DNA of 64,000 bases from contig JAPPFP010000006.1 of NCBI GenBank assembly GCA_028877275.1, positions 512,775 through 576,774 on the forward strand, written 5' to 3'. Below the pieces are notes generated by a model, which worked only from the letters and a program-made list of their open reading frames with translations, searched no databases and was not told the DNA's origin. A program made the translations under genes and the position numbers. The stretch comes from Acidobacteriota bacterium. GTDB taxonomy: Bacteria; Acidobacteriota; Thermoanaerobaculia; Multivoradales; Multivoraceae. This document shows, piece by piece, positions 26,127 to 34,960 of this stretch (its first letter is position 1; each line of letters starts with the position of its first letter).

Positions 26127-27392
26127 ATGGTCAGATCCATCGACAGACGCACCTTCCTTCGCGCTTCGGGCGTGGCGCTTGCCTTGCCGCTACTCGAGAC
26201 GATGCAGCCGTCGCTGCTTCATGCCGCGACCGGCGAGGCCCCGAGGCGGATGATCAACATCTGCAACACGCTCGGGATCTACCCGGAAGCGTGGCTGCCG
26301 AAGCAGACCGGCGCCGCCTACGAGACGACGGAGTACCTGCGGATCATCGACAAGCACCGTGAGCACTACTCCCTCTTCTCGAACTACTCGCACGAAGATC
26401 AGACCGGTCGCCAGCCCCACAACTCCGAGGTCACCTTCCTGACCGCGGCCAGGGGCCCCGGTCGGGACGGCTTCAAGAACTCGATCTCGGTCGACCAGGC
26501 GGCGGCCAACCATCTCGGCTACGTGACGCGCTTCCCGTCGGTCACCCTGGGGACCGCGAGCGGGCAGAGCCAGTCCTACACGGCGAACGGCGTGATGATC
26601 CCCGCGGAGATCAGCCCGGCCCGGCTGTTCAGGAAGATGTTCCTCGCCGGCGAACCGGAGGAGGTCGAGCGCGAGTCGCGCAATCTGGCCAGCGGCGGCA
26701 GCATTCTCGACCGCGTCAAGGCCGAGGCCTCGGCGCTCCGCCGGCGCGTGAGTTCAGCCGACCAGGTGCGGCTCGACGCCTACTACGCCGCGGTGCGCAC
26801 GGCCGAGCAGGAACTGAACGAGGCCGGCGCCTGGCTCAAGCGGCCGAAGCCGGTGGTCGTCGAGGACCAGCCCACGGACATCCCGGACAAGGCGGACCTG
26901 ATCGGCCGCATCCGGCTGCTCTTCAACATGGTCCCCCTGATCCTGGAGACGGACTCGTCCCGCGTGATCAGCATCATGATCCAGGATCACGGCGTCGCGC
27001 CTCAGATCCAGGGTGTTTCCGGTTCCCATCACAACCTGTCTCACCACGGTCAGGACGAGGCGAAGATCGACCAGCTCAAGAAGATCGAGGCCCGGATCAT
27101 CGGTCAGTTGGACGGTCTGCTGACGGAGCTCCGGGAACGCGGCGACAGCCACGGCCCGCTGCTCGATTCGACCACCGTCCTGTTCGGTTCCAACCTCGGC
27201 AACGCGAACTCGCACGAGCCGAAGCACCTGCCGATCCTGGTCGCCGGCGGTGGCCTCAGTCACGGCAAGCATCACCGGCACGAGGGCGATCACGACGCTC
27301 CGCTCAGCAATCTGTTCGTGACCCTGCTGCAGGCGATGGGCTTGGAGACGGACCGGTTCGGCCAGAGCACCGGCTCGTTGACCTGGTCGTAG
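26127..27392 (+). CDS. DUF1552 (HXXSHH) Tat-exported protein, copy 2
   Basis: 421 residues starting with a Tat signal (IDRRTFLRASGVALALPLLETM). The family signature is SGSHHNLSHHGQDEAK, and the closing FGSNLGNANSHEPKHLPILVAGGG is shared with copies 1 and 3. It lies 9 bases after the PSD copy 2 stop, consistent with one transcript. The enzymatic role is unknown. It matches copy 3 (58931) more closely than copy 1, notably in the opening GEAPRRMINICNTLGIYPE and the SSEVTFLTAARGP-type segment, so pairs 2 and 3 look like a later duplication. Confidence 0.9.
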   Translation: MVRSIDRRTFLRASGVALALPLLETMQPSLLHAATGEAPRRMINICNTLGIYPEAWLPKQTGAAYETTEYLRIIDKHREHYSLFSNYSHEDQTGRQPHNSEVTFLTAARGPGRDGFKNSISVDQAAANHLGYVTRFPSVTLGTASGQSQSYTANGVMIPAEISPARLFRKMFLAGEPEEVERESRNLASGGSILDRVKAEASALRRRVSSADQVRLDAYYAAVRTAEQELNEAGAWLKRPKPVVVEDQPTDIPDKADLIGRIRLLFNMVPLILETDSSRVISIMIQDHGVAPQIQGVSGSHHNLSHHGQDEAKIDQLKKIEARIIGQLDGLLTELRERGDSHGPLLDSTTVLFGSNLGNANSHEPKHLPILVAGGGLSHGKHHRHEGDHDAPLSNLFVTLLQAMGLETDRFGQSTGSLTWS

Positions 27393-27420
27393 CGCAGGCA
27401 CACTCTGCCGGGCGGATCGA

Positions 27421-29820
27421 TTGGAGCAGCAGCCGGCGCTTCGCGGCGTCCGCGTCCTTGAACTGGCCGACGGCGTCGCCGCGGCCTGTTGTGCGCGGCA
27501 GTTCGCACTCTGGGGCGCCGACGTCGTCGTGCTGGAGCCCGAAGGCGGCTCGCGGTTGCGACGGATGGGCCCACACGGCGGGGAAGGGACCGACCGGGAG
27601 TCGCTTCTCTGGCAGTTCGTCGCCGCGAACAAACGGGCGATGACGCTGTCGTCGGCGTGTCCCGACGAGGACGCACTGCTCGACCTGCTGCGCCGCGCCG
27701 ATGTTCTCGTAACCGACTGGGCAGACGCCGATCTGGTGCGCTGGGGCCTTGCGCTGGATGGTCTCCGAGCACGGCTGCCGGGACTGGTTCTCGTGTCGGT
27801 CTCGCCGTTCGGCCTGGACGGCCCCTACGCCGGCCTCGCCGGGTCGGAGCTGATTGTCCAGGCGTTGTCGGGCTACGCCTTCCTCAACGGCGAGAAGGGG
27901 CGCGCCCCGCTGAAGGCGCCTGGTCACGTTCTGGGCTACGCCTGCGGCGTCAGCGCCTTCGTCGCGGCTGTCGCGGCCCTGATCGCGCGCCTCGGCAACG
28001 GGCGAGGCAGCTTCGTCGAGGCGTCCGAGATGGAGACCCTGACCGCTATCCTGCCGCTGCTCCGGATCGAGTACACCGGCGTGCATCCCGAGCGCGACGG
28101 CGGTCCGTCGACCGGGGTGCGGGCCCATCGCTGCCGCGACGGATGGGTGACGTTCGTCCCGCCGCCCGCGGACCAGCTCGGTGTCTACGGTGCGGCGCTG
28201 GGTGTCGACGACGGGGAGTGGCCGCAATCCGTGGAGGGTGAGGACCCCGTCGCCCGTGTCCGGCGGTTGCTTCCGTTCCTGGCGGGCCGCGTCCGCGAAG
28301 AGATGATGGACGAGGTGTTCCACGGTCTCCTGGAGCGGAAGATCGTCTGCGGCAAAGTGATGAAGCCGGTCGACCTGCTCACCGAAGAGCATCTCGTGGC
28401 TCGCAGTTTCTTCCGAACCCTCCACCATCCGCGGCTGGGAGAGCTGCCGCTCGCCGGCCCGGGCGCCAGGCTCGGTCTGACGGACGCGGTGCCGCCGGCG
28501 CAGGCGCCCGGAGTCCGTGAACAAGTGGAGCCATCGTCGCTCGATTGGCAGCCGATCGAGCCGCCGGCCTGCGCAGGGGAGCAAGGCGAGTCGCTGCCGC
28601 TGGCCGATGTCGAGATCGTCGACCTGACCCAGGCCTGGATCGGCCCCTTCGCCACCATGCTCCTGGCAGACCTCGGCGCCAGCGTGATCAAGATCGAGTC
28701 GCACCAGCGCCCGGACGTCTGGCGGCGATGGCTGGCGAGTCCGGTGCCGATGCCGAACCCGCCTCCCGGCCTCGTGAACTCGAGCCCGAACTACAACAGC
28801 GTCAACCGGAACAAGCGGTCCCTCTGCCTGGACCTCAAGACCGAAGAGGGCAAGGACCTGCTCCGACGGCTGGCCGCCGGCGCCGACGTGGTGATGGAGA
28901 ACTTCACGCCTCGCGTCATGGAGCGTTTCGGACTCGAGTGGCCGGAGCTCTCGGCGGAGAATCCGGGACTGGTCATGACCCACTGGTCCGGCTTCGGAAA
29001 GACCGGGCCGTTGAGCGACTACAAGGCGAACGGAACCTCGATCGAGGCGCTCGCCGGCTGGGACTGGCTCCACCGCTATCCCGGCGGCGATCCGATGGTC
29101 ATGGGCTTCTACCAGGCCGACGCGATCACCGGCATGCAGATGGCGGCGACCACCCTGGTCGCGCTTTTCCACAGCCGGCGCACGGGTGAGGGACAGTCGA
29201 TCGACGGCAGCATGATCGAGGCTGCAGTCGGCTACCTCGGCGAAGTGCTCCTCGATGCCGCGCTGGGCGGCGAGCAGACGCCGCCGGGCAACGGTGACCT
29301 GGATCTCGCGCCGCACGGTGTCTACCCGTGCGCCGGGGAGGATTGCTGGATCGCCGTGGCCGTCGAGTCCGATGAGATGTGGCGTCGGCTCGTGGCGATC
29401 TCAGGTTCCCGGACCCTTGCGGATCCGGTATTCGACCGGCACGCCGACCGGATTGCCAGCGCGGCGAAGCTCGACGAGGCGATGGCCGAGTGGACCGGCA
29501 CCCTGCGGGCAGAGCACCTGATGGAACGTCTTCAGGCCGCCGGCATAGCCGCCGGCGTGGTGCGCACGACCGCTGAACTCATGGAGTGCTCTCATCTGAA
29601 AGAGCGGCGCTGGTTCCGCAGAATCGAGCACGCGGACGTCGGCGAGCACCGCTACGCCGGCCATCCCTGGCGGATGGACGGTCTGCTGGAACGCGCCGAC
29701 TTGCCGCCGCCCCGGCTCGGCGAGCACAGCCGTGACCTGCTGCGGGAGCGCCTCGGTCTCTCCGATGCCGAGATCGACGACCTCTTCGAACGCGGCGTCA
29801 CCGGGGCTGTGGTGAGCTAG
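27421..29820 (+). CDS. Tandem family III CoA transferase (CaiB/BaiF), two fused domains
   Basis: 799 residues from TTG 27421, twice the usual 380-420 of this family. The N-terminal half starts RGVRVLELADGVAAACCARQFALWGADVVVLEP. The second starts at about residue 395 with DVEIVDLTQAWIGPFATMLLADLGASVIKIE, then NRNKRSLCLDLK, VVMENFTPRVMERFGL and GEGQSIDGSMIEAA, which are all well kept. The first half is more divergent. Active CaiB enzymes are interlocked dimers, so the fusion may form an intramolecular pair with one working site. Predicted reaction: CoA transfer between acyl groups in the cytoplasm. It follows DUF1552 copy 2 by 28 bases and is convergent with the carboxyltransferase gene. Confidence 0.88.
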   Translation: MEQQPALRGVRVLELADGVAAACCARQFALWGADVVVLEPEGGSRLRRMGPHGGEGTDRESLLWQFVAANKRAMTLSSACPDEDALLDLLRRADVLVTDWADADLVRWGLALDGLRARLPGLVLVSVSPFGLDGPYAGLAGSELIVQALSGYAFLNGEKGRAPLKAPGHVLGYACGVSAFVAAVAALIARLGNGRGSFVEASEMETLTAILPLLRIEYTGVHPERDGGPSTGVRAHRCRDGWVTFVPPPADQLGVYGAALGVDDGEWPQSVEGEDPVARVRRLLPFLAGRVREEMMDEVFHGLLERKIVCGKVMKPVDLLTEEHLVARSFFRTLHHPRLGELPLAGPGARLGLTDAVPPAQAPGVREQVEPSSLDWQPIEPPACAGEQGESLPLADVEIVDLTQAWIGPFATMLLADLGASVIKIESHQRPDVWRRWLASPVPMPNPPPGLVNSSPNYNSVNRNKRSLCLDLKTEEGKDLLRRLAAGADVVMENFTPRVMERFGLEWPELSAENPGLVMTHWSGFGKTGPLSDYKANGTSIEALAGWDWLHRYPGGDPMVMGFYQADAITGMQMAATTLVALFHSRRTGEGQSIDGSMIEAAVGYLGEVLLDAALGGEQTPPGNGDLDLAPHGVYPCAGEDCWIAVAVESDEMWRRLVAISGSRTLADPVFDRHADRIASAAKLDEAMAEWTGTLRAEHLMERLQAAGIAAGVVRTTAELMECSHLKERRWFRRIEHADVGEHRYAGHPWRMDGLLERADLPPPRLGEHSRDLLRERLGLSDAEIDDLFERGVTGAVVS

Positions 29821-29838
29821 CGGCGACGAGCTATCTTG

Positions 29839-31392
29839 CTACGGCCGGTAGCTGGGCCCCGTCGCCGGCCCCAGCAGCTCCGCCGCCACCACCCGCCGCG
29901 CGTCGCGCACGAAGTCCACTAGCAGCGGCCGCGTGTCGCGCGGGTCGATGATCTCCTCGACGCCGAATGCATGGGCGTTGCGGAAGGGCGAGGAGATGGC
30001 AAACAGCCGCGCCTCGATCTCGGCTCGCTTCGCCTCCGGGTCCTCGGCTGCCTCGATCTCGCGCTTGTAGGCGATCGCGGTGCCGCCCTGGATGTGCATC
30101 GAGCCGCCATGGGCCGAGGGCCAGGCGTAGCGGCGGTAGAAGCCCTGGCCGCGCCAGTGGAGGCCGCCGGCGACTCCGTAGAGCTGGCGCACGACGAAGC
30201 AGATGTACGGCGTCCGGCTCGAGTTGAGCGCGGTCACGACGCGGGCGCCGGCTCTCACGATGCCCAGTCGCTCCTGCGTGGGCCCGACGGAGAACCCGGG
30301 CTCGTCGGCGAAGTAGACGAGCGGCAGGTGGAAGGTCTCGCAGAGCTCCAGCAGCCGGAGCATCTTCTCGCCGGCCGCGATGTCCATCGAGCCGCCGTTG
30401 AACCGCGGATCGTTGCTCATGACCCCGCAGGGAATGCCGTCGACACGGGCGAGGCCGGTGACGCGCGCCTGACCGTAGAGCGGCCCGATCTCGAAGAAAC
30501 TGCCCTCGTCGACGACGGCCTCGATGATCGCGTGCGGATCGTAGGTTCGCCGCCGATCCTGCGGCACGACGGACAGCAGCGACTCGTCACGCCGGTCCGG
30601 ATCGTCGTCTGGCGTCCGCTCCGGCGGTGCTTCCCAGACGCTCGACGGCAGGTACGAGAGGAACCGGCGCACCTGGGCGATCGCGTCGGCCTCGTCCTCG
30701 GCGAGGTTCATGACGACGCCGTTCCTGATCTGGGTGCGTTCGTCGCCCAGTTCTTCCTTCGTGATGCGCTGGCCGGTCGCCTGCTCGACCACCTTCGGGC
30801 CGCCGACGAACACCTGGCTTGTGCCCTTGACCATGACGCTGAAGTGACAGAGGCACGCCTGCACGGCCGGCAGGCCGGCGACCGAGCCAAGCACCGCCGA
30901 GACCACCGGAACCGCCTGCAGGAGATGAGTCGACACGTCCGTTCCGGCACCGCCGGGCAGGTAGGTCCTGCCGATCTGCTCGAACGTCTTCACGCTGCCG
31001 CCGGTCGCATCGAGAAGCCGGACGAACGGGAGCCGGCTGCGCAGCGCGAACTGCTCGGCGAAGCGGCTCTTGTTGCCGATGTTGGCGTCCGAGGCGCCGC
31101 CGCGGATCGTGAAGTCGCCGCCCGAGAACGCGACCTTGCGGCCGTCGACGCGCACCGTGCCGACGACCATGTTGGACGGCTTGAGCGCCGCGACCGCACC
31201 GTCTTCCCAGGTCGCCGTGCCGGCCAGCGCGCCGATCTCGTGGAAGGTACCGGGATCCGCCAGTAGATCGACGCGCTCGCGAACCGTCAGCTTGCCGCGG
31301 CCGTGCTGGAACGCGACGCTGTCGGCGCCGCCCATCTGCTCGGCCATGCGGCGCTGCCGTTCGATCTCCTTGACGTCGTCGTTCCAGGTCAT
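29839..31392 (-). CDS. Acyl-CoA carboxylase carboxyltransferase (beta) subunit
   Basis: 517 residues from ATG 31392, which has GGAG six bases upstream; the frame extends to 31428 but without a better site. Two crotonase-like halves are seen. The N-terminal part has GRGKLTVRERVDLLADPGTF and the acyl-CoA-side segment FTIRGGASDANIGNKSRFAEQFA. The C-terminal part has FADEPGFSVGPTQERLGIVRAGARVVTAL and WPSAHGGSMHIQGG. This is the propionyl/methylcrotonyl/geranyl-CoA carboxylase family, which works with a biotinylated alpha subunit not present in the window. The acyl chain is not determinable. It is divergent from blaI. Confidence 0.9.
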   Translation of the reverse strand: MTWNDDVKEIERQRRMAEQMGGADSVAFQHGRGKLTVRERVDLLADPGTFHEIGALAGTATWEDGAVAALKPSNMVVGTVRVDGRKVAFSGGDFTIRGGASDANIGNKSRFAEQFALRSRLPFVRLLDATGGSVKTFEQIGRTYLPGGAGTDVSTHLLQAVPVVSAVLGSVAGLPAVQACLCHFSVMVKGTSQVFVGGPKVVEQATGQRITKEELGDERTQIRNGVVMNLAEDEADAIAQVRRFLSYLPSSVWEAPPERTPDDDPDRRDESLLSVVPQDRRRTYDPHAIIEAVVDEGSFFEIGPLYGQARVTGLARVDGIPCGVMSNDPRFNGGSMDIAAGEKMLRLLELCETFHLPLVYFADEPGFSVGPTQERLGIVRAGARVVTALNSSRTPYICFVVRQLYGVAGGLHWRGQGFYRRYAWPSAHGGSMHIQGGTAIAYKREIEAAEDPEAKRAEIEARLFAISSPFRNAHAFGVEEIIDPRDTRPLLVDFVRDARRVVAAELLGPATGPSYRP

Positions 31393-31457
31393 TGGATGCT
31401 CCGGTGTGGTCGGCCGCGATTCTCTCATTCCGTGTTGCGCGTCGGGGCGTCCAGCTT

Positions 31458-31481
31458 CCGGTGTTGAATTTTCAGCACCGG
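31458..31481. promoter_or_regulatory. Candidate BlaI-type operator (inverted repeat)
   Basis: A 24-bp near-palindrome lies in the divergent region between the carboxyltransferase and BlaI genes. The left arm CCGGTGTTGAAT pairs with the right arm TTTCAGCACCGG at 10 of 12 positions. BlaI/MecI repressors bind such dyads and usually regulate themselves. The element overlaps the -35 box and spacer of the predicted promoter at 31464-31492, the expected place for repression. It is about 55 bases upstream of the BlaI start codon. Binding by this BlaI is inference. Confidence 0.55.
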
Positions 31482-31492
31482 TCGGCTATGGT
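31464..31492 (+). promoter_or_regulatory. Predicted sigma70-type promoter of the blaI-blaR1-TlpA operon
   Basis: TTGAAT at 31464-31469 (4 of 6 to the -35 consensus) is separated by 17 bases from TATGGT at 31487-31492 (4 of 6 to the -10 consensus). It points toward the BlaI gene, with a leader of roughly 35-40 bases. The -35 lies inside the 31458-31481 dyad. The local sequence is more AT-rich than its surroundings. Confidence 0.45.
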
Positions 31493-31535
31493 GTCTTGAG
31501 GATGTCGAGATGAAGTCTCCAGGACGGTGCATCGG

Positions 31536-31934
31536 ATGGGCGAGGTGATCGTGAACGAGCTACCCCAACTCAGCCGACGAGAGCGTGAAGTGATGGACAT
31601 CGTCCATGAGTCCGGCGCGGCCACGGCGGCGCAGATCCGCGAACGCATGGCCGAACCGCCCACGTATTCGGCAGTGCGTTCGGTGCTTCGCATTCTCGTC
31701 AACAAGGGGCACCTCGTGAGTGAGCAGGACGGCGCTCGCTACCTGTACTCCCCCACGGTCCCGGCTTCGAGAGCGCGGCGTTCGGCCATGCGACACGTCC
31801 TCAGGACGTTCTTCGGTGGCTCGGTGGAGGGCGCGGTAGCCACCCTTCTGGAGCTTGACGAAACGAAACTCACCTCGGAAGAGCGAGCGCGGATTCAGAC
31901 GCTCATCGACGAGGCGTCGAAAGAGGGCCGGTGA
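31536..31934 (+). CDS. BlaI/MecI-family transcriptional repressor
   Basis: 132 residues from ATG 31536 (GTG 31527 and GTG 31551 are in-frame alternatives). The winged helix reads LSRREREVMDIVHESGAATAAQIRERM and PTYSAVRSVLRILVNKGHLVSEQDGARYLYSP, the standard BlaI DNA-binding half. The C-terminal helices SAMRHVLRTFFGGSVEGAVATLLE form the dimerisation segment, where BlaR1-type proteases cleave in known systems. The last four bases overlap the start of the M56 protease gene (GTGA), so the pair is coupled. It probably represses its own operon through the dyad at 31458-31481. Confidence 0.93.
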   Translation: MGEVIVNELPQLSRREREVMDIVHESGAATAAQIRERMAEPPTYSAVRSVLRILVNKGHLVSEQDGARYLYSPTVPASRARRSAMRHVLRTFFGGSVEGAVATLLELDETKLTSEERARIQTLIDEASKEGR

Positions 31935-33490
31935 CCGATCTCCTGTTTTCGCCCGGACTGTCGGGCCTGCTGGACGTAGCAGGGCGCGCGACCGTCGTAC
32001 TCGGCATGGCGCTGGCCTTCGCGTGGCTCCTCCGCAAGGGCCCCGCTACAGCACGCCATCACCTTTGGACGCTGACGTTCCTGCTTCTGCTCGCGTTGCC
32101 GATTCTGACCTTGCTGGGGCCGTCCTGGGACTTGCCGCTGCTTCCATCTTCTGACCGGGCGCAAGCCGTGCCCGTTGCCGAAGTCTCGTTCGACCCGGAT
32201 CAGGTCGATCCTGCACGGTCGGCTCGGGCTTCCGGGTTGCCGGCCCATGCTGCCCTCGTCGGCGCTCATACCGCTCCCGGGATCTTTCGCCTGCCGCTGC
32301 TGATCTGGGCGATCGGCTGCGTGGCGGCTCTCGGCTCCCTCGGGGTTGGGATCCTGAGGTTTCGGAAGCTCGTTCGCGCGACGCGGCCAGTGGACGACCC
32401 AAGCTGGCATCGTCAGTTGGGAGCAGTTCAGAAGGAGTTGGGTCTCCGCGCCGACGTGCGGCTCCGTTTGGGCGGGGAAGTCGTCACGCCGATGACCGGC
32501 GGCCTTTGGAGCCCCGTCATTCTGCTACCGGCTTCAGCGTCCGGCTGGTCGGCCGCTCGGCGCACTGTCGTCCTCACGCACGAACTGATCCACGTCCGCA
32601 GACGCGACGCGCTGCGCCAGCTCCTGGCTCGCGTCGTCCTGGCGCTCTACTGGTTCCACCCGCTGAGCTGGGTGGCGTCGCGCCTGGCGGCGGCGAGCCG
32701 CGAGCAGGCTTGCGACGAAGGCGTTCTGGCGGTTGGCCAGCGTCCCTCCGAGTACGCGAGGCAGCTCGTTTCCCTGGCGGCGAACATGGATCGCAGGGAG
32801 ACGGCTCTGTCGCTGCCGATCGTTCATCCCACCCAGTTCGAGAGGAGGATCATGGCCATTGTCAGGCGCAATCGACCGCGCCGTTGCGGGTTCATCACAG
32901 TGCCTGTCTTGACGGCGCTTGGTGTGGCAGGCGTCACCGCATCCGTTGCGAATCCGGTCCCTGTCGCGACCACTCCAGCGGCGGGTTCCCAGCCCGTCGT
33001 CGCAGAGTTCGTTCCGGAGGACTGCTCGTTCACCTCGGCGGAGAACTGGGTCGCGAAACGAAGCCTGGAGGACGCGGTCCTGTGCATCGGCGTCAACGGC
33101 GAGGCCGTGATGAGCGACGACGGCCTGGAGGTGCTGGAGATCGCTGCCGGCGGTTCCGTCGAGCTGGAATCTTCGGGGCGGCATCGGCATCGCCTGGTGA
33201 TTACCCAAGGGCGCGGCGGACTTGAGCACGATTGGCGCATCGACGGGCGCAGACAGGCCTTCGACGAGGAGGCACGGCGGTGGCGCGACCTGATGCTGGT
33301 CTTGCTCCGCGACATGTCTCCGGGACTCTGGGAGTTACTCAGAGCCCAGATGCCGCGCCCTCCGAGACCACCGAAGGCCCCGTTTCCTCCAAGGGCTCCT
33401 TCCTCGGAGCATGACCAGGAAGCAGGGACAAGCGACCGTTCTGCCGATGAAGACATCGAAGTGCTGCGCCGCCTGATCAACCACCGCTAG
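31931..33490 (+). CDS. M56 family membrane metallopeptidase (BlaR1-like, no penicillin-binding sensor)
   Basis: 519 residues. Membrane helices are visible at about 17-35, 45-62 and 118-138, and another follows the protease region. The gluzincin motif HELIHVRRRD begins at H217, and the EQACDEGVLAVG segment supplies the third zinc ligand, as in BlaR1/MecR1. The C-terminal 180 residues (after a TM near 310) hold a Cys-containing segment, a Pro-rich stretch PRPPRPPKAPFPPRAP and an acidic tail, not the beta-lactam-sensing transpeptidase fold. The signal sensed is therefore probably not a beta-lactam. It presumably inactivates the BlaI encoded just upstream. Confidence 0.9.
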   Translation: MTDLLFSPGLSGLLDVAGRATVVLGMALAFAWLLRKGPATARHHLWTLTFLLLLALPILTLLGPSWDLPLLPSSDRAQAVPVAEVSFDPDQVDPARSARASGLPAHAALVGAHTAPGIFRLPLLIWAIGCVAALGSLGVGILRFRKLVRATRPVDDPSWHRQLGAVQKELGLRADVRLRLGGEVVTPMTGGLWSPVILLPASASGWSAARRTVVLTHELIHVRRRDALRQLLARVVLALYWFHPLSWVASRLAAASREQACDEGVLAVGQRPSEYARQLVSLAANMDRRETALSLPIVHPTQFERRIMAIVRRNRPRRCGFITVPVLTALGVAGVTASVANPVPVATTPAAGSQPVVAEFVPEDCSFTSAENWVAKRSLEDAVLCIGVNGEAVMSDDGLEVLEIAAGGSVELESSGRHRHRLVITQGRGGLEHDWRIDGRRQAFDEEARRWRDLMLVLLRDMSPGLWELLRAQMPRPPRPPKAPFPPRAPSSEHDQEAGTSDRSADEDIEVLRRLINHR

Positions 33491-33524
33491 AGCCAGGAGA
33501 CAGCACGACCGGAAAGGAACCGCG

Positions 33525-34829
33525 ATGCGGAGAGTGACCATGAACTGGAGGCTCGTGATCGGCGCACTGGCGAGTCTGATCACGGTTTCGAGCCTGGCTT
33601 GTGGGGGGAAGGCCGAGTCCGGGGACGATGGTGAGGATGACGCTCCCACAAGCGTGGACCTCAGCTGGGCGGCTCCGAACCCCGACGCGCCCGTTCCGGG
33701 AGATCGGGCACGCGTGCTCGTCATCGAAGAGACGCTGAACGCTCCCGCCGATGGCGACCCGGACTGGGCGGCGCTGAAGGGGAAGGCCACCGTCTTGGAG
33801 TTCTGGGCGACCTGGTGCGCGCCGTGTGTCGATGTGATCCCTCACCTGAACGAACTGGCGGGCGCGCTGCCGGCGGACGACATTCGATTCGTCTCCATCA
33901 CGGACGAGGCGGAGGAGGTTGTCACGCCGTTCCTCGAGTCGACCCCCATCTCTGGCCTGGTCGGCCTTGATCTCGACAGATCGGTGTTTCGGGACTACGG
34001 AGTGCTGGCGATACCGACTACGTTTCTCGTGGACAGGGAGGGGGTGATTCAGGGGGTCACCCACGCACGTCATCTGAGCAGGGAACACCTGCTCGATCTG
34101 ATTGCAGGCCGGCGGCCGGATGTTCCGGAGATTGAGGACATCGATGGAATGCTCGAGCTCAAGGCACTGGATGAGCTGACCGCTCGCGTCGACGGCGGCC
34201 ATGTTGTCGTGAGGGGATCGAGAGGTGAACTTCTCATGCTCTTTGCTCCGACCGAGAAGGCGGAGTACGCGATGAGTCGAAGTCCGGATGAAGTCCGGAT
34301 GGTCGCGGCCGATCCGGCCCTGATCCTCCGCGTTGCCTACGGTGTTCGGCCGGGCCGGTTCGTGATGGAAGCAGAACTGCCTGATCAGAAGTACGACGTC
34401 GCAGTGATGACCGGCGGCAGGCCTGAGCTCGTAGAACCGATGTTTCGCCAGATTGTCTCGGCGGGTCTGGGAATCGAGGCCGCTTGGGAAGAGCGCGTTG
34501 TGGACGCGTACGTAATCGTCCAGAAGGGTGAGCCGAAGCTCAAACCTCTTCCCGATTCCGCCCGGTACGGCTACTCGGCGTCCCCGGACTCGCTTGGGGC
34601 CACGGACCTGGATGGCCTCGCGGACCAGGTCGCCCGTCTGCTGGAGCGACCAACACTGAACGAGACGGGCATCACCGGGCGCTACGAGATTCTGTTGAAG
34701 TTCGACGCACCTGAACCGGAAGCGATCTTTCGGGCGATCGAGGACATCTTGGGCCTGGCGGTGGTGGAGGAGCGCCGGCCGATCGAGATGCTGGTGGTCG
34801 GGGAGCGCGCTGCGGGAGAGCCGGGCTAG
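33525..34829 (+). CDS. TlpA-like thioredoxin lipoprotein fused to DUF3738 (TIGR03435)
   Basis: 434 residues. The signal ends in a lipobox SSLAC (Cys26), so the protein should be membrane-anchored and face the periplasm. Residues about 70-200 form a TlpA/ResA thioredoxin fold with WATWCAPC (C98, C101) and the cis-Pro segment YGVLAIPTTFLVD. Residues about 205-430 match DUF3738: MSRSPDEVRMVAAD, a repeated strand/helix unit, and PTLNETGITGRYEILLKFD near the end. TIGR03435 proteins are expanded in Acidobacteria and often lie beside BlaR1-type genes, as here (34 bases after it). It probably reduces or isomerises thiols of an envelope partner under BlaI control; this role is inference. Confidence 0.9.
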   Translation: MRRVTMNWRLVIGALASLITVSSLACGGKAESGDDGEDDAPTSVDLSWAAPNPDAPVPGDRARVLVIEETLNAPADGDPDWAALKGKATVLEFWATWCAPCVDVIPHLNELAGALPADDIRFVSITDEAEEVVTPFLESTPISGLVGLDLDRSVFRDYGVLAIPTTFLVDREGVIQGVTHARHLSREHLLDLIAGRRPDVPEIEDIDGMLELKALDELTARVDGGHVVVRGSRGELLMLFAPTEKAEYAMSRSPDEVRMVAADPALILRVAYGVRPGRFVMEAELPDQKYDVAVMTGGRPELVEPMFRQIVSAGLGIEAAWEERVVDAYVIVQKGEPKLKPLPDSARYGYSASPDSLGATDLDGLADQVARLLERPTLNETGITGRYEILLKFDAPEPEAIFRAIEDILGLAVVEERRPIEMLVVGERAAGEPG

Positions 34830-34843
34830 CAGGGCAGTAAGGT

Positions 34844-34902
34844 CGCCGCTTCGCGGCGCGTCGACCTGGCCGCCTGAGGCGGCAGCCGGCGGGGACGCCG
34901 GC
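34844..34902. repeat. Three consecutive GC-rich hairpins (REP-like intergenic element)
   Basis: Within 59 bases of the 131-base gap there are three separate perfect hairpins. 34844-34858 is CGCCGC-TTC-GCGGCG. 34869-34883 is GCCGCC-TGA-GGCGGC. 34885-34902 is GCCGGCG-GGGA-CGCCGGC. None is followed by a T-run, so simple intrinsic termination is not obvious, although stacked hairpins downstream of an operon can stabilise mRNA ends. The layout suggests a dispersed intergenic repeat of the REP/BIME type. I see only this copy in the window. Confidence 0.55.
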
Positions 34903-34960
34903 GCACCCAGTGTGAGGCGCTGAGGTTCGCGTGCGGGCCGGCTGGTAGCCTGCCCGCGCC

